Assembly: GCF_042682685.1 (NCBI RefSeq)
Contig: NZ_JBHUHX010000010.1
Coordinates: 67,404-131,403 of the forward strand
Length of the DNA: 64,000 nucleotides
Source: Imhoffiella fuscus
GTDB lineage: Bacteria; Pseudomonadota; Gammaproteobacteria; Chromatiales; Chromatiaceae
Direction: 5' to 3'
Both the position numbers and the translations under genes were made by a program. The notes under the pieces are model-generated. The model was not told the DNA's origin. It searched no databases and saw only the letters and a program-made list of their open reading frames with translations. Of the stretch, positions 20,727 through 29,574 are shown piece by piece (the stretch's first letter is position 1; each line of letters opens with the position of its first letter).

Positions 20727-22169
20727 TCAGAGCAAAAAGAGCGTCGCCAGCCCAAGGAAGATGAAGAACCCACCCGAATCGGTCAGCGCCGTGATGAGCA
20801 CCGAGCTGCCGAGCGCCGGATCCCGCCCGAGGCGCTGACGAATCAGCGGAATGAGTACCCCGGCCGTCGCGGCCAACAGCAGATTGAGCGTCATGGCAGC
20901 GGTCATCACCAGACCGAGATAGGGGTCGCGATAGAGCCACCAGGCCAGCACCCCGACCACGCCACCCCAGACGAGACCGTTGATGAGCGCGACGCCGACC
21001 TCCTTCCTCAACAGACGCCACATGCCGGACGGCTCGACCTGCCCCATGGCCAGGGCGCGCACGATCATGGTGATCGCCTGATTGCCGGCATTGCCGCCGA
21101 TCCCGGCGACGATCGGCATCAACGCGGCCAAGGCGACCAATTCCTCGATCGAGTCATGAAATAGGTCGATAACCCGAGAGGCGAGAAAGGCCGTCACCAG
21201 ATTGATCGCCAGCCAGGCCCAGCGGTTCTTCACCGATTGGATGACGGAGGCAAAGATGTCCTCTTCCTCGCGCAGACCGGCATGGCTGAGGATCTCGGCC
21301 TCCGATTCCTCGCGAATCTGATCGACCATGTCGGCGATGGTGACGCGCGCGATCAGGCGGCGCTCGTCGTCGATCACGGGCACAGAGACCAGGTCGTAAC
21401 GCTCGAAGGCATTGGCAGCGGCGTTGGCGTCGTCATCCGGGCCGAAGGTCACCAGCGAGCGCGACTTCATGACCTGCCCCACCTGTTTCTCCGGCTCATT
21501 GATAAGCAGCGATTCGAGCGTCAGAACACCATGAAGCCGATCATCGCGATCGATGACGAAGAGCTTGTCGGTATGATCCGGCAACGCCTCGAAACGACGC
21601 AGATAACGCAGCACCACCTCCAGCGTGACGTCCTCGCGCACCGTCACCATGTCAAAGTCCATCAGGGCGCCGACCGTACCCTCCGGGTAGGACATGGCCG
21701 CCCGTACCTGCTCCTGCTCCTTCTGATCCAACGAATCGAGCACGTCCTGGATGATCTCGGACGGCAGTTCGGGGGCCAGATCGGCCAGTTCGTCGGCATC
21801 GAGCGACTCGGCCACGGCCTTGAGCTCGTCCGGATCCATGGTCCGAAGCAGCGTGGCGCGCACCGCGTCCGAGACCTCCAGGAGGATCTCGCCATCCTTG
21901 TCCGCGCGCACCATATCCCAGACGAACCAGCGGTCCGCAAGCGGCAGCGCCTCCAGGATGCGAGCGATATCGGCTGGATGCAGACGTTCGAGCTTGCGAC
22001 TCAGGCGCGCCAGATTCTGCTTATGGGTGATGGTCTCGACCAGCGCCCGATGCGGCATGTTCTGGCGATGCTCCAGGCTCTCGACCAGCTGCTGACGCGC
22101 CAGCAGATCCTGAATATCGTGAAGATGTTGGTGAAAGGCATCCGGATCGCGCGGCTTCTGCTCGGTCAT
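20727..22169 (-). CDS. mgtE: Magnesium transporter MgtE
   Basis: 480-residue Mg2+ channel. In order: the N-terminal superhelical Mg-sensing domain (HPADIARILEALPLADR; LADLAPELPSEIIQDVLDSLD), a CBS pair (GTVGALMDFDMVTVREDVTLEVVLRYLRR; VGQVMKSRSLVTFGPDD), then the membrane domain with about five helices and the conserved PIVAGIGGNAGNQA pore motif. The start at ATG 22169 (MTEQKPRDPD) is preferred; the frame is open to 22244. Converges with ppiB. Confidence 0.94.
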   Translation of the reverse strand: MTEQKPRDPDAFHQHLHDIQDLLARQQLVESLEHRQNMPHRALVETITHKQNLARLSRKLERLHPADIARILEALPLADRWFVWDMVRADKDGEILLEVSDAVRATLLRTMDPDELKAVAESLDADELADLAPELPSEIIQDVLDSLDQKEQEQVRAAMSYPEGTVGALMDFDMVTVREDVTLEVVLRYLRRFEALPDHTDKLFVIDRDDRLHGVLTLESLLINEPEKQVGQVMKSRSLVTFGPDDDANAAANAFERYDLVSVPVIDDERRLIARVTIADMVDQIREESEAEILSHAGLREEEDIFASVIQSVKNRWAWLAINLVTAFLASRVIDLFHDSIEELVALAALMPIVAGIGGNAGNQAITMIVRALAMGQVEPSGMWRLLRKEVGVALINGLVWGGVVGVLAWWLYRDPYLGLVMTAAMTLNLLLAATAGVLIPLIRQRLGRDPALGSSVLITALTDSGGFFIFLGLATLFLL

Positions 22170-22263
22170 GGTCAGAGCACCAGGGCTGAGTCGATGGAAT
22201 CGAGCCGCGCACTTTACGGACTTCGGTCCATCAATGCGAGACACGGGAACGCGAACAGGGGAA

Positions 22264-23148
22264 TCAGCGGGCGACGAAGAAAGGATTGCCCAGATAACTG
22301 AGGACCGCGCCCTCTGGAACGATGCGCTCGACCCAGAAGCCCTCCCGGGTCTGCTCGCCCTCGCGATACCTGAGCGTATTGATCACCACGAAGCGCTTGG
22401 TCCGATCTTTATCGTAGACATGGGCGGTCATCAGATAAGCGGGGATCTGGGCCGCCTGCATGGCCGTCAGACGCAAGGTCGTCGGATCGCTCGGTATCCG
22501 GACTTTGGCTCGCCCCTTGGTCGACGGAGGAGGAATCCCCTGCTCGCGACGCACCTGCTGCTTGAACGCCTCGATATCCTGAACCAGATCGGGTGGCACC
22601 TGGGAACGCGACGCACGCTCGACCGGGGACGACGCGGACTCGAAATCGGACTCGGCCTCGAGTTGGCGCTGCAGCGCCTCTTCGAGATCGGCCCCGTAGG
22701 GATCGAACGCCTCGGAGCGTACCTGCTCGGTCGGCGCATTGCGACGGACGGGCGGACCCGAGACCACATCCGACACCTGACGCCGGGGTCCCGGCGCCTC
22801 GACCAGCGGAGTCGAAGGCAACGCCATCCCCCGATCGTCCAGATTGACTGGAACCCTATCCTGGACGCCCCGACCGGAGGTCCCCAAATTCACCGACGAA
22901 ACGTCTGGCGGCACGCTGTCGGTCATCGGCCCGCCCACACCACTTGTAGACGAGGTCGGTGACCTGAAGGCCGCGTAGAGCGCGATGACCACCGCGAGGC
23001 TGGCGAGCCCGACCGCCAACAGCCCCCAATGGTTGGTCGGAGGCGGTTCCTTGTCCTCGGCAAAGAGGTCGCTCGAATCCAGGGTCGGAACCTGCCCAAG
23101 CTCTCGTTCCTGCTGGGATTTCCGGAGCGCCTCCAGGATGTAGCTCAT
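22264..23148 (-). CDS. gspB: Type II secretion assembly protein GspB-like
   Basis: 294 residues. It starts MSYILEALRKSQQERELGQVPTL, the conserved cytoplasmic N-terminus of GspB/ExeB proteins, followed by one membrane helix (~residues 41-62, LLAVGLASLAVVIALYAAF), a long low-complexity periplasmic linker and a small C-terminal domain (LTAMQAAQIPAYLMTAHVYDKDRTKRFVVIN...). It works with GspA/ExeA to place the secretin in the outer membrane. Its start overlaps the exeA stop by 4 bp. Confidence 0.85.
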   Translation of the reverse strand: MSYILEALRKSQQERELGQVPTLDSSDLFAEDKEPPPTNHWGLLAVGLASLAVVIALYAAFRSPTSSTSGVGGPMTDSVPPDVSSVNLGTSGRGVQDRVPVNLDDRGMALPSTPLVEAPGPRRQVSDVVSGPPVRRNAPTEQVRSEAFDPYGADLEEALQRQLEAESDFESASSPVERASRSQVPPDLVQDIEAFKQQVRREQGIPPPSTKGRAKVRIPSDPTTLRLTAMQAAQIPAYLMTAHVYDKDRTKRFVVINTLRYREGEQTREGFWVERIVPEGAVLSYLGNPFFVAR

Positions 23149-24953
23149 GGCACCTCCACCTCCGCTGCCGCGTCCGACGTGTCGATCCTGTCGAGCCGAG
23201 GCACGCCGGGCATCTCGACGGCGTGATGCAGCTGGATCAGGGTTCGCGGCCCGGCCAATCCATCGGGCTGAAGCCCCTTCGACGACTGAAAGGTCTTCAG
23301 CGCCCCAACCAATGAGGCATCGTAGCGGCTCGACTCGCGATCCGGTACCTCGATTCCCGGGACCTGCGCCAACAGCTCGCGCAACCAGTGCACATCGTCC
23401 CCGGGAGACCCAGAGCCGATGACCGTGGTTCCACCCGGCGGCGTCTGCCAGAGCAGGATGTAGTCGCCGCTCCAGATGCGCTCCAACCCCTCGACGGGGA
23501 TGCGCCGGGGACCGTCGGGAAGCACGACCACGGCCTCCCGCGCACCCAGTGCGGTGAGCACGAGGAAGCGCGCGTCCGCGCCGGATCCGTTGAGCCGCAT
23601 CAAGGCGGGCAGATCGAAGAAACGCACGTTACTGAGCTTGCCGGTCTCGCGCTGGCAACTCAAACCGAAACGCATCGCGCGCGCGCACGGATCCCCAGCG
23701 CCCAATTCATCGAGTTCGACCCCCCAGCGTTTCAGCAGCAACAGCATGGCCTGGGATTCGCTCAAGGACAGACGACCGAGGGTCGCGCCCAATTGATCGG
23801 GCGCGAAGTCGGCCAAGGGGATCTCGGGCGGCTCAGAAGCAACTGGCTCGCTAGACGTTCCAGCGCCAGCCTCGACCGACGTCGAGGACGCAGAGGAAGA
23901 TTCCGGCGCCGAAGGTTCCTTCACTCCCTCCGACAGGGTCGCGGCGGCGGGAACATCCTCGGCCGTGATGGAATCCGAAGACGCGACACCGGGCCACCCG
24001 ACTTCGCGCTCGACCCAGGCGAGGATGCGCTCGGGGTCGCCATTGGTGAGATAGAAGGTCCCCAGGCCGATACCCAGCGCCAGCACGAACGAGATCGAGG
24101 CCAGCATGACGAGACGGCCGATCGATAGGGTCGGCTTAGCGTCCGATTCGCCATGCACCTCGCGTGCGGCCTTGGCTGTAATCGACGGTGTCACCTGGGA
24201 GGATCGCGTCACGCAAGCGCCCAGCAACGCGCGATCGCAAAGGATGTTGATGAGGCGCGGGATACCGCCGGAATAGCGATAGATAAGCCGGATGGCGCCA
24301 GCCGTGAAGAGAGGACGGTCCACACCGCCGACCGCCACACGGTGACGAATGTAGTCGCCAGTTTCCTTGAGGCTGAAGGGGTTAAGATGGAAGCGGGCGG
24401 TGATGCGCTGGTTGAGCTGACGCAAGCGATCGCTTTCCAGCATGCGCCGCAGCTCCGGCTGGCCGATCAGAAAGATCTGCAGCAGCTTGTGCTTGGTCGT
24501 CTCCAGGTTGGTCAGGAGGCGGATCTGCTCCATCACTTGGGGCCGGAGGTTCTGCGCCTCATCGATGATGAGCACCGGGCGATGACCGCGACCGTGCGCC
24601 TCCAGAAGATACTGGTTCAGCCGATCGACCAGCACCTTGTTCGACAGCTGTCCCGAGGGCAGCGAAACACGAAACTCATCGCAGATGCTGCACAGCAGTT
24701 CGTTGGCGCTCTGAGCCGAATTCAGAATCAGGGCCACATCGACGCCGTCGGGCAACTGTTCCAGAAAGGCCCGGCACACGGTCGTCTTGCCAGTACCGAC
24801 CTCACCCGTCAGCAGCACGAACCCGCCGCCCTCGCCCGCTCCGTAGAGCAGATGCGCGAGCGCCTCTCTGTGCTGCTCGCTCAGATAGAGGTATTGAGGA
24901 TCGGGGGCGATGGAGAAACTGGGCTCTTTGAGCCCGAAGTATTTCGGATACAC
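23145..24953 (-). CDS. gspA: General secretion ATPase ExeA/GspA with peptidoglycan-binding domain
   Basis: 602-residue inner-membrane ATPase. N-terminal AAA module: Walker A LTGEVGTGKTTVCRAF, Walker B PVLIIDEAQNL, sensor LQIFLIGQPELR. A membrane helix at ~286-308 (LVMLASISFVLALGIGLGTFYLT), an acidic Ser/Glu-rich linker, a peptidase-C39-like region (ILLWQTPPGG), and a C-terminal PG_binding_1 domain (LVGALKTFQSSKGLQPDGLAGPRT). With GspB it remodels peptidoglycan during secretin assembly. Start is GTG 24953 (VYPKYFGLKEPSFSI). Its first ~83 bp plus upstream DNA are duplicated at 26899-27197. Confidence 0.9.
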   Translation of the reverse strand: MYPKYFGLKEPSFSIAPDPQYLYLSEQHREALAHLLYGAGEGGGFVLLTGEVGTGKTTVCRAFLEQLPDGVDVALILNSAQSANELLCSICDEFRVSLPSGQLSNKVLVDRLNQYLLEAHGRGHRPVLIIDEAQNLRPQVMEQIRLLTNLETTKHKLLQIFLIGQPELRRMLESDRLRQLNQRITARFHLNPFSLKETGDYIRHRVAVGGVDRPLFTAGAIRLIYRYSGGIPRLINILCDRALLGACVTRSSQVTPSITAKAAREVHGESDAKPTLSIGRLVMLASISFVLALGIGLGTFYLTNGDPERILAWVEREVGWPGVASSDSITAEDVPAAATLSEGVKEPSAPESSSASSTSVEAGAGTSSEPVASEPPEIPLADFAPDQLGATLGRLSLSESQAMLLLLKRWGVELDELGAGDPCARAMRFGLSCQRETGKLSNVRFFDLPALMRLNGSGADARFLVLTALGAREAVVVLPDGPRRIPVEGLERIWSGDYILLWQTPPGGTTVIGSGSPGDDVHWLRELLAQVPGIEVPDRESSRYDASLVGALKTFQSSKGLQPDGLAGPRTLIQLHHAVEMPGVPRLDRIDTSDAAAEVEVP

Positions 24954-25173
24954 GCTGGCTACTCGGCGAAGTTCAACGACGCCATCGCCGCATCATGGAT
25001 CTGCGGAACCTCTGTCGGCGGCAGTCAGGAGAGAATTCTTTCTTAAGGAATCGCAGGATCTGCTCCGGCATCCCCGGACCAGCGGCAGATTAGCCAGGAG
25101 GAGGCCTGAGCGTCAAGAACTCCTCGCAGCGAAGAGCGCGACCTAGCGTAAACGGAGCACGCAAAACAAAAAG
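24871..25173. repeat. Direct duplication of exeA 5' end, copy 1
   Basis: This stretch (first codons of exeA plus ~220 bp upstream) recurs at 26899-27197 in the same orientation. The first ~160 bp are almost identical (single changes such as ATCGGG/ATCTGG); the rest is diverged but alignable, including CAGATTAGCCAGGAGGAG and the last bases GCAAAACAAAAAG. In copy 2 those last bases are part of the tRNA-Lys terminator, so copy 1 carries a relic of it. Confidence 0.9.
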
Positions 25174-25187
25174 CACTCGCAACAGTA

Positions 25188-26027
25188 TCAGGTAGCTGCG
25201 AACTCAAGGATACGTTGCCGATTGACGTACTCAGTTACCTCAACGCCGGTGTCTTCCAAACGCCCCACGATATCAGTGAAGGCACGCTGACGCCGTTCAT
25301 CCTTATCCTCTGGGCCACTTACAGTAAACAAGACGTTTTCGGGCAGTCTGGCGCGATGTTTCAGCTCGTTCACGCGAAACAGCCAAGCGGCACCGTGTTC
25401 CATGATTTTGCTCGGCTGACCTTGGGCGAGATGCAGGGGCTTGATGGCTTTGACTGGTTTCTGATCGATCTGCTCGACAAAAGGAAAGGTCGCCTGATAG
25501 TCCTCGTCACCGATGGTCAAGCGCTGAAAGCGATCGCCAATCCGGGCATTGTTCAGCCATTTGCGCACCCCATCTTCCAAGATCGTTTCCTGGTACTGCT
25601 TCGTCACGAAGCTCCGCTCAACATAAAATGAGAATAGTTCCTGCAATTTCTCCTCGGGATCGTCGGTAAGCACGACACCAGGATCGCTAAAGCGGAGGAT
25701 GCTTTCGCGAGGACGTACAATTTCAGAAAAGAGTTGCTTTGCAAATTCGATGTCGTTGGCGCTTCTGCGCCGATCGAATCCATTCGCCTTCAGCACCCAA
25801 TGAATTCTCTCCAATTCATCTTTGAGCGCATGAATGGCTTCGCGATAGAGTTTGGAGTCCAATTCCTCGAAAAAACCGGCAATTCTCTTGTAGCGGCGGG
25901 CTTGTAGCCTGAATCCGAAGAAGCGAACCTTAGACGCCATGAGTAGGATGCCAACATTCGCAAATTCGCCCGTCTCCACATAGGGGGCAAAACGTATGAT
26001 GGCGTATTGGCAGGCGACCTTGCTCAT
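25188..26027 (-). CDS. DUF3037-family protein
   Basis: 279 residues beginning VACQYAIIRFAPYVETGEFANVGILLMA, the conserved start of DUF3037 proteins. No catalytic motif is visible; the C-terminal half is rich in charged helices (ERRQRAFTDIVGRLEDTGVEV). ATG 26027 overlaps the stop of the HipA-like gene by 4 bp (ATGA), so the pair is co-translated. DUF3037 genes paired with HipA-like kinases are known from genome surveys, but their function is not established. Base composition is lower in GC than the flanking exeA and mgtE genes, consistent with transfer. Confidence 0.8.
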   Translation of the reverse strand: MSKVACQYAIIRFAPYVETGEFANVGILLMASKVRFFGFRLQARRYKRIAGFFEELDSKLYREAIHALKDELERIHWVLKANGFDRRRSANDIEFAKQLFSEIVRPRESILRFSDPGVVLTDDPEEKLQELFSFYVERSFVTKQYQETILEDGVRKWLNNARIGDRFQRLTIGDEDYQATFPFVEQIDQKPVKAIKPLHLAQGQPSKIMEHGAAWLFRVNELKHRARLPENVLFTVSGPEDKDERRQRAFTDIVGRLEDTGVEVTEYVNRQRILEFAAT

Positions 26028-26758
26028 GGTGTCGTCCAGAAATCGTCGTGATCGTGTTTCTTAAGTAATTGATGGGCGGCGTCCAAGTCAAAATCCACCG
26101 GCACAGTCATCTCAGGGTCGGCGAACAGCCATGCCTCGGGGATCGCGGCGCATATCTCGGGCCAATCAGCGAGCGCTGAGGCGAAGCGAAGATTGTAGTC
26201 ATGGCGCTTCAGCATGTCATCGAAGAGGTGGAGCCGCTGAGCGGCAAATACATGGCAATCCAAAAAATTATCAGGTTCGAAATCAGAATCAAATGCCTGG
26301 TTGTGGTCGATAACGACCAGCTCACGCGAAGCTGGACGCCAAAAAAGATTGGGATTGCCACCCCGCTCGGTCAGGAGTCGATCGCCGTTATGAACCCACC
26401 AGTCAAAAGCCAACACGTCTTGCTGAATCTCGTCTGGAATCTCCCGAACGGCTGAGACCGCCAGCTCCATGGCTTCCTGCCATTGCGACCCAAAGACCGG
26501 CCCCGCTCCCAGGTCTGCAAGCATGAGGCCACCATCCGCCTCAATGAGTTCTGCCGGCACGTCTAGGATGCGGAAAGGGGCAACTGGCAGCCCAAGGGCC
26601 ACGCCCAGCTTGCCCGCGATCCATTCACAGATCTGACTGCGGCGGCCAGCACCAACGCCCTTGACGAAGTAGACCTCGCCGTCTTCGCACCGGCAGATGA
26701 AAGGGCGCGTCACCCCCTGCGCGGAGCGACGTAGGACCTCGACGATTTGCAGCCTCAT
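26024..26758 (-). CDS. HipA-like kinase domain protein
   Basis: 244 residues with a HipA-type kinase fold: nucleotide-binding strand RPFICRCEDGEVYFVKGVG (Lys of YFVKG), helix EWIAGKLGVALGLPVAPFRIL, catalytic loop VLAFDWWVHNGDRLL, and the metal-binding Asp in LVVIDHNQAFDSD. It lacks the HipB partner and the N-terminal HipA lobe of classical HipA toxins. It is co-translated with the DUF3037 gene and follows a probable hsdS tail by 25 bp. A toxin-antitoxin or defence role is inference. Confidence 0.75.
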   Translation of the reverse strand: MRLQIVEVLRRSAQGVTRPFICRCEDGEVYFVKGVGAGRRSQICEWIAGKLGVALGLPVAPFRILDVPAELIEADGGLMLADLGAGPVFGSQWQEAMELAVSAVREIPDEIQQDVLAFDWWVHNGDRLLTERGGNPNLFWRPASRELVVIDHNQAFDSDFEPDNFLDCHVFAAQRLHLFDDMLKRHDYNLRFASALADWPEICAAIPEAWLFADPEMTVPVDFDLDAAHQLLKKHDHDDFWTTP

Positions 26759-26783
26759 GAAATGTTGGCTCGACTGGATTCGC

Positions 26784-26981
26784 TCACAGCCCCCCCTGGA
26801 ATGCGCGGTCGAAAATGGCGGGCAGGAGGGTGTCGATCTCGTTATAGATGTCGATGTGAGTCTGCCCAATCCTATCGATTTCGAGCATCTGCCTCCTTTG
26901 CTGCTCGCTCAGATAGAGGTATTGAGGATCTGGGGCGATGGAGAAACTGGGCTCTTTGAGCCCGAAGTATTTCGGATACAC
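26784..26981 (-). pseudogene. Chimeric ORF: duplicated exeA start joined to an hsdS-like C-terminal tail
   Basis: The 65-codon frame starts with the first 27 exeA codons (VYPKYFGLKEPSFSI ... LSEQ), then at 26899 leaves exeA homology and continues as a 34-residue tail from Met at 26888. The tail ends DTLLPAIFDRAFQGGL followed by a stop, which closely resembles the extreme C-terminus of type I restriction specificity subunits (pattern LLPSILDKAFKGEL). The simplest reading is a junction scar: the 3' end of an hsdS gene was carried in with the HipA-like/DUF3037 pair. Probably not a functional product, although AAGGAGGCAG precedes the internal ATG. Confidence 0.6.
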
Positions 26982-27197
26982 GCTGGCTACTCGGCGAAGT
27001 TCAACGACGCCATCGCCGCATCATGGATCTGCGGAACCTGTATCGGCGGCAGTCAGGAGAGGTGAATGCTTAAGAGATCGCGGAACCTGCTCCGGCGTCC
27101 CCATACCAGCGCGAGATTAGCCAGGAGGAGCGTCGAGCGTCAAGAACACTTCGCGAAGAGCGCACCCTATCGCGAACGGGCCGCGCAAAACAAAAAG
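26899..27197. repeat. Direct duplication of exeA 5' end, copy 2
   Basis: Second copy of the 24871-25173 segment. Its far end merges with the terminator of the tRNA-Lys gene, so this copy sits in the original place relative to the tRNA cluster, while copy 1 is attached to the intact exeA gene. Together they bracket about 1.7 kb of foreign DNA (25174-26898). Confidence 0.9.
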
Positions 27198-27222
27198 GGC
27201 TTAACCTTGCGGCTAAGCCCTT
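27192..27222 (-). terminator. Intrinsic terminator after the tRNA cluster
   Basis: On the minus strand AGGGCTTA-GCCGCAAGG-TTAAGCCCT forms a stem followed by TTTTTG, just after the tRNA-Lys 3' end. It ends the tRNA-Pro-Arg-His-Lys transcript. Confidence 0.85.
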
Positions 27223-27230
27223 CTCTTTAT

Positions 27231-27306
27231 TGGTGGGTCGTGTAGGATTCGAACCTACGACCGATGGATTAAGAGTCCACTGCTCTACCAACTGAGCTAA
27301 CGACCC
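27231..27306 (-). tRNA. tRNA-Lys(CTT)
   Basis: Full cloverleaf: GGGTCGT acceptor, D-arm AGCTCAGTTGGTAGAGC, anticodon loop CTCTTAA (anticodon CTT), T-arm GTTCGAATCC, and encoded CCA. Fourth in a four-tRNA cluster on the minus strand. Confidence 0.96.
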
Positions 27307-27358
27307 GATCTTTCAATTACGCCGTCCGATATATCATCAGGACAACGCTTTCAGCACA

Positions 27359-27435
27359 TGGGGTGGGCGATGGGGATCGAACCCACGACCACAGGAATCA
27401 CAATCCTGCGCTCTACCAACTGAGCTACACCCACC
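27359..27435 (-). tRNA. tRNA-His(GTG)
   Basis: Acceptor GGTGGGTG with the extra 5' G (position -1) opposite C73, anticodon loop TTGTGAT (GTG), T-arm GTTCGATCC, and encoded CCA. Confidence 0.96.
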
Positions 27436-27578
27436 ATAAAACTCTATCATCCCTGTACGGTGCATTATACCGTAATCATTCGTTCGCCGAAACGTCTTCG
27501 TTGCATCCATCACACTTGAAGACGTGCCATCATCACGAAGCGATCCGCCTCGCCGGTCCGCTGTCGAGACGATGCCTT

Positions 27579-27655
<77 letters not shown>

Positions 27656-27713
27656 TGAATCTGGGTTCCGCGCCAGCGTCACGCTGAAGCGCATTTCGCT
27701 CATGGTCGGCGTT

Positions 27714-27790
27714 TGGTCGGGGTAGAGGGATTCGAACCCCCGACATCCTGCTCCCAAAGCAGGCGCGCTACCAGACTGCGCTATACCCCG
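27714..27790 (-). tRNA. tRNA-Pro(TGG)
   Basis: Acceptor CGGGGTA, D-arm AGCGCAGTCTGGTAGCGC, anticodon loop TTTGGGA (TGG), T-arm GTTCGAATCC and encoded CCA. First gene of the tRNA cluster. Confidence 0.96.
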
Positions 27791-27975
27791 GCTTCGGACG
27801 CGGCGCGTTTCAAAGCAACCCCGAATCGAAGAGCGGGCACTATACGCAACAGGCCAGCAGCCGTCAACCCACGATCGATTTTTTCTTTACGGCGCAGCAT
27901 CCACCGGTCGGCACGTTTTCATCCCACTCGGCGCCTGGCTATGATGCGCTATTCGTTCCGCAAAACAGGATCAAC

Positions 27976-28836
27976 ATGAACGCAGCCATTCTCGACGGCA
28001 AATCCATCGCCGCTGAAATCCGCCAAGACATCAAGAGCCGAGTCGACGCCCTCCTGGCCAGCGGCAAACGCTCGCCGGGGCTCGCCGTGGTCTTGGTCGG
28101 CGCCAATCCGGCCTCTCAGGTCTACGTCCGCAACAAACGCAAGGCCTGCGCCGAGGTCGGCTTCCATTCGGAGCTGCACGAACTGCCCGAGACCATCACA
28201 CAGGACGCATTGCTCTCGCTGATCGACCAACTCAACGCAGACCCGGCGATCGACGGCATCCTGGTTCAACTGCCCCTGCCCGCGCACCTGGACGAGAACG
28301 CCGTCACCGAGCGCATCTCACCGACCAAGGACGTCGATGGGTTCCATCCCTATAACGTCGGCCGACTGGTGCTGCGCATGCCACTGCTGCGGCCCTGCAC
28401 GCCCAAGGGCGTCATGACCATGCTCGCGCGCACCGGTCGCGAACTCGCGGGGCTCGACGCGCTCGTCATCGGACAATCCAACATCGTCGGCCGCCCCATG
28501 GCGCTGGAACTCCTCGCCGCGCGCTGTACCGTCACCATCTGCCACAGCCGGACCAAGGACCTCGCCGACAAAGCACGCGCGGCGGACATTCTGGTCGCCG
28601 CCGTCGGCCGACCCGAGTTCGTCCCGGGCGACTGGGTCAAGGACGGCGCCATCGTCATCGATGTCGGCATCAACCGCACGCCGGAAGGCAAGCTGATCGG
28701 AGACGTCGACTTCGCGGCCTGCGCCGAGCGCGCCTCCTGGATAACCCCAGTGCCAGGCGGCGTCGGCCCCATGACCATCGCCAGCCTGCTGGAAAACACC
28801 CTTCAAGCCGCCGAACTGCACGCACAGGCGCACTGA
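27976..28836 (+). CDS. folD: Bifunctional methylenetetrahydrofolate dehydrogenase/cyclohydrolase
   Basis: 286-residue cytoplasmic enzyme that interconverts 5,10-methylene-THF, methenyl-THF and 10-formyl-THF. Motifs: the catalytic Lys region YVRNKRKACAEVGF, DGILVQLPLPAHLDE, PCTPKGVMTML, the NADP site VIGQSNIVGRPMALELL, and the signature PVPGGVGPMTIASLL. It begins 185 bp downstream of the divergently transcribed tRNA-Pro. Confidence 0.97.
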   Translation: MNAAILDGKSIAAEIRQDIKSRVDALLASGKRSPGLAVVLVGANPASQVYVRNKRKACAEVGFHSELHELPETITQDALLSLIDQLNADPAIDGILVQLPLPAHLDENAVTERISPTKDVDGFHPYNVGRLVLRMPLLRPCTPKGVMTMLARTGRELAGLDALVIGQSNIVGRPMALELLAARCTVTICHSRTKDLADKARAADILVAAVGRPEFVPGDWVKDGAIVIDVGINRTPEGKLIGDVDFAACAERASWITPVPGGVGPMTIASLLENTLQAAELHAQAH

Positions 28837-28928
28837 TCGCCCTAGCAAAACCGCATAGAGACCGGGGGGACCGAGCTGCCCCCGATCTCACCGATCCGCC
28901 GGATACCGCCACACCAAAAGCCGCCACC

Positions 28929-29387
28929 ATGATCGACACCTTCACCGTCTGGGCGCTTGCCCATCAAGCCAAGATCCTCTGGATGGCCGGGCTATCGGTG
29001 GCCCTCTGTCTCGCGTCCCTGGCATCCCTGCCCTTCATCGTGGCTCGGATACCCGAGGACTATTTCTGCGACCGCGAGCACCAACGGACTCGCAAACGCC
29101 TCCATCGACTGCTTCATTACGGCATTCTGGCGCTCAAGAATCTCACAGGGGGGATTCTGATCCTTGCGGGAATCGCGATGCTGGTACTCCCTGGACAGGG
29201 CCTGCTCACGATCATCATGGGAATTATCCTGAGCGATTTTCCAGGCAAATTCGCGTTGGAGCGCAGACTGGCAAGCAACCCGCGAATCCTCGGCGGCATC
29301 AATTGGCTGCGCAAAAAAGGCGGGAGCGCCCCATTGATCGCGCCCGACTGCGGACAGCAGAAATCGCACGCAAGCGAACGACCTTGA
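28929..29387 (+). CDS. PGPGW-family membrane protein
   Basis: 152 residues with two clear membrane segments (MAGLSVALCLASLASLPFIV and NLTGGILILAGIAMLVLPGQ...LLTIIMGIIL). The second contains the VLPGQGLLTIIMGIILSDFPGK signature of the putative transmembrane PGPGW family; the C-terminal tail is cytoplasmic and basic. Function unknown. It is the last chromosomal gene before the 20-bp left attachment repeat of the island. Confidence 0.7.
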   Translation: MIDTFTVWALAHQAKILWMAGLSVALCLASLASLPFIVARIPEDYFCDREHQRTRKRLHRLLHYGILALKNLTGGILILAGIAMLVLPGQGLLTIIMGIILSDFPGKFALERRLASNPRILGGINWLRKKGGSAPLIAPDCGQQKSHASERP

Positions 29388-29450
29388 CCAAATAGGCAAG
29401 CGGATTGCTCAAGCGGGGATTAAAGGGAAATAAGAGGGGGGGATACGAAT

Positions 29451-29470
29451 AGATGGCGGAGAGGGAGGGA
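29451..29470. other. Left attachment site repeat (attL)
   Basis: AGATGGCGGAGAGGGAGGGA, identical to 46795-46814. Only the 3' end of the tRNA-Ser sequence is repeated here; the following bases (CTCTCAATT) no longer match the tRNA. Confidence 0.85.
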
Positions 29471-29531
29471 CTCTCAATTTTCAGACCGACGATCCCAGTA
29501 ACCTTGCGTATAAAGGGATAGAAGGTAATAT

Positions 29532-29557
29532 GTGTGGGTGAAACGTGTGGGTCAACA
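29532..29557. promoter_or_regulatory. Arm-type integrase repeat, left copy
   Basis: GTGTGGGTGAAAC followed by GTGTGGGTCAACA: two tandem GTGTGGGT units 13 bp apart. The same block recurs near the right end (46714-46739) with 24 of 26 identical bases and the same orientation. It lies 61 bp inside the core repeat and directly upstream of the integrase, so it may bind integrase and autoregulate it. Confidence 0.65.
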
Positions 29558-29574
29558 CGCAAGGATCCCCAACA

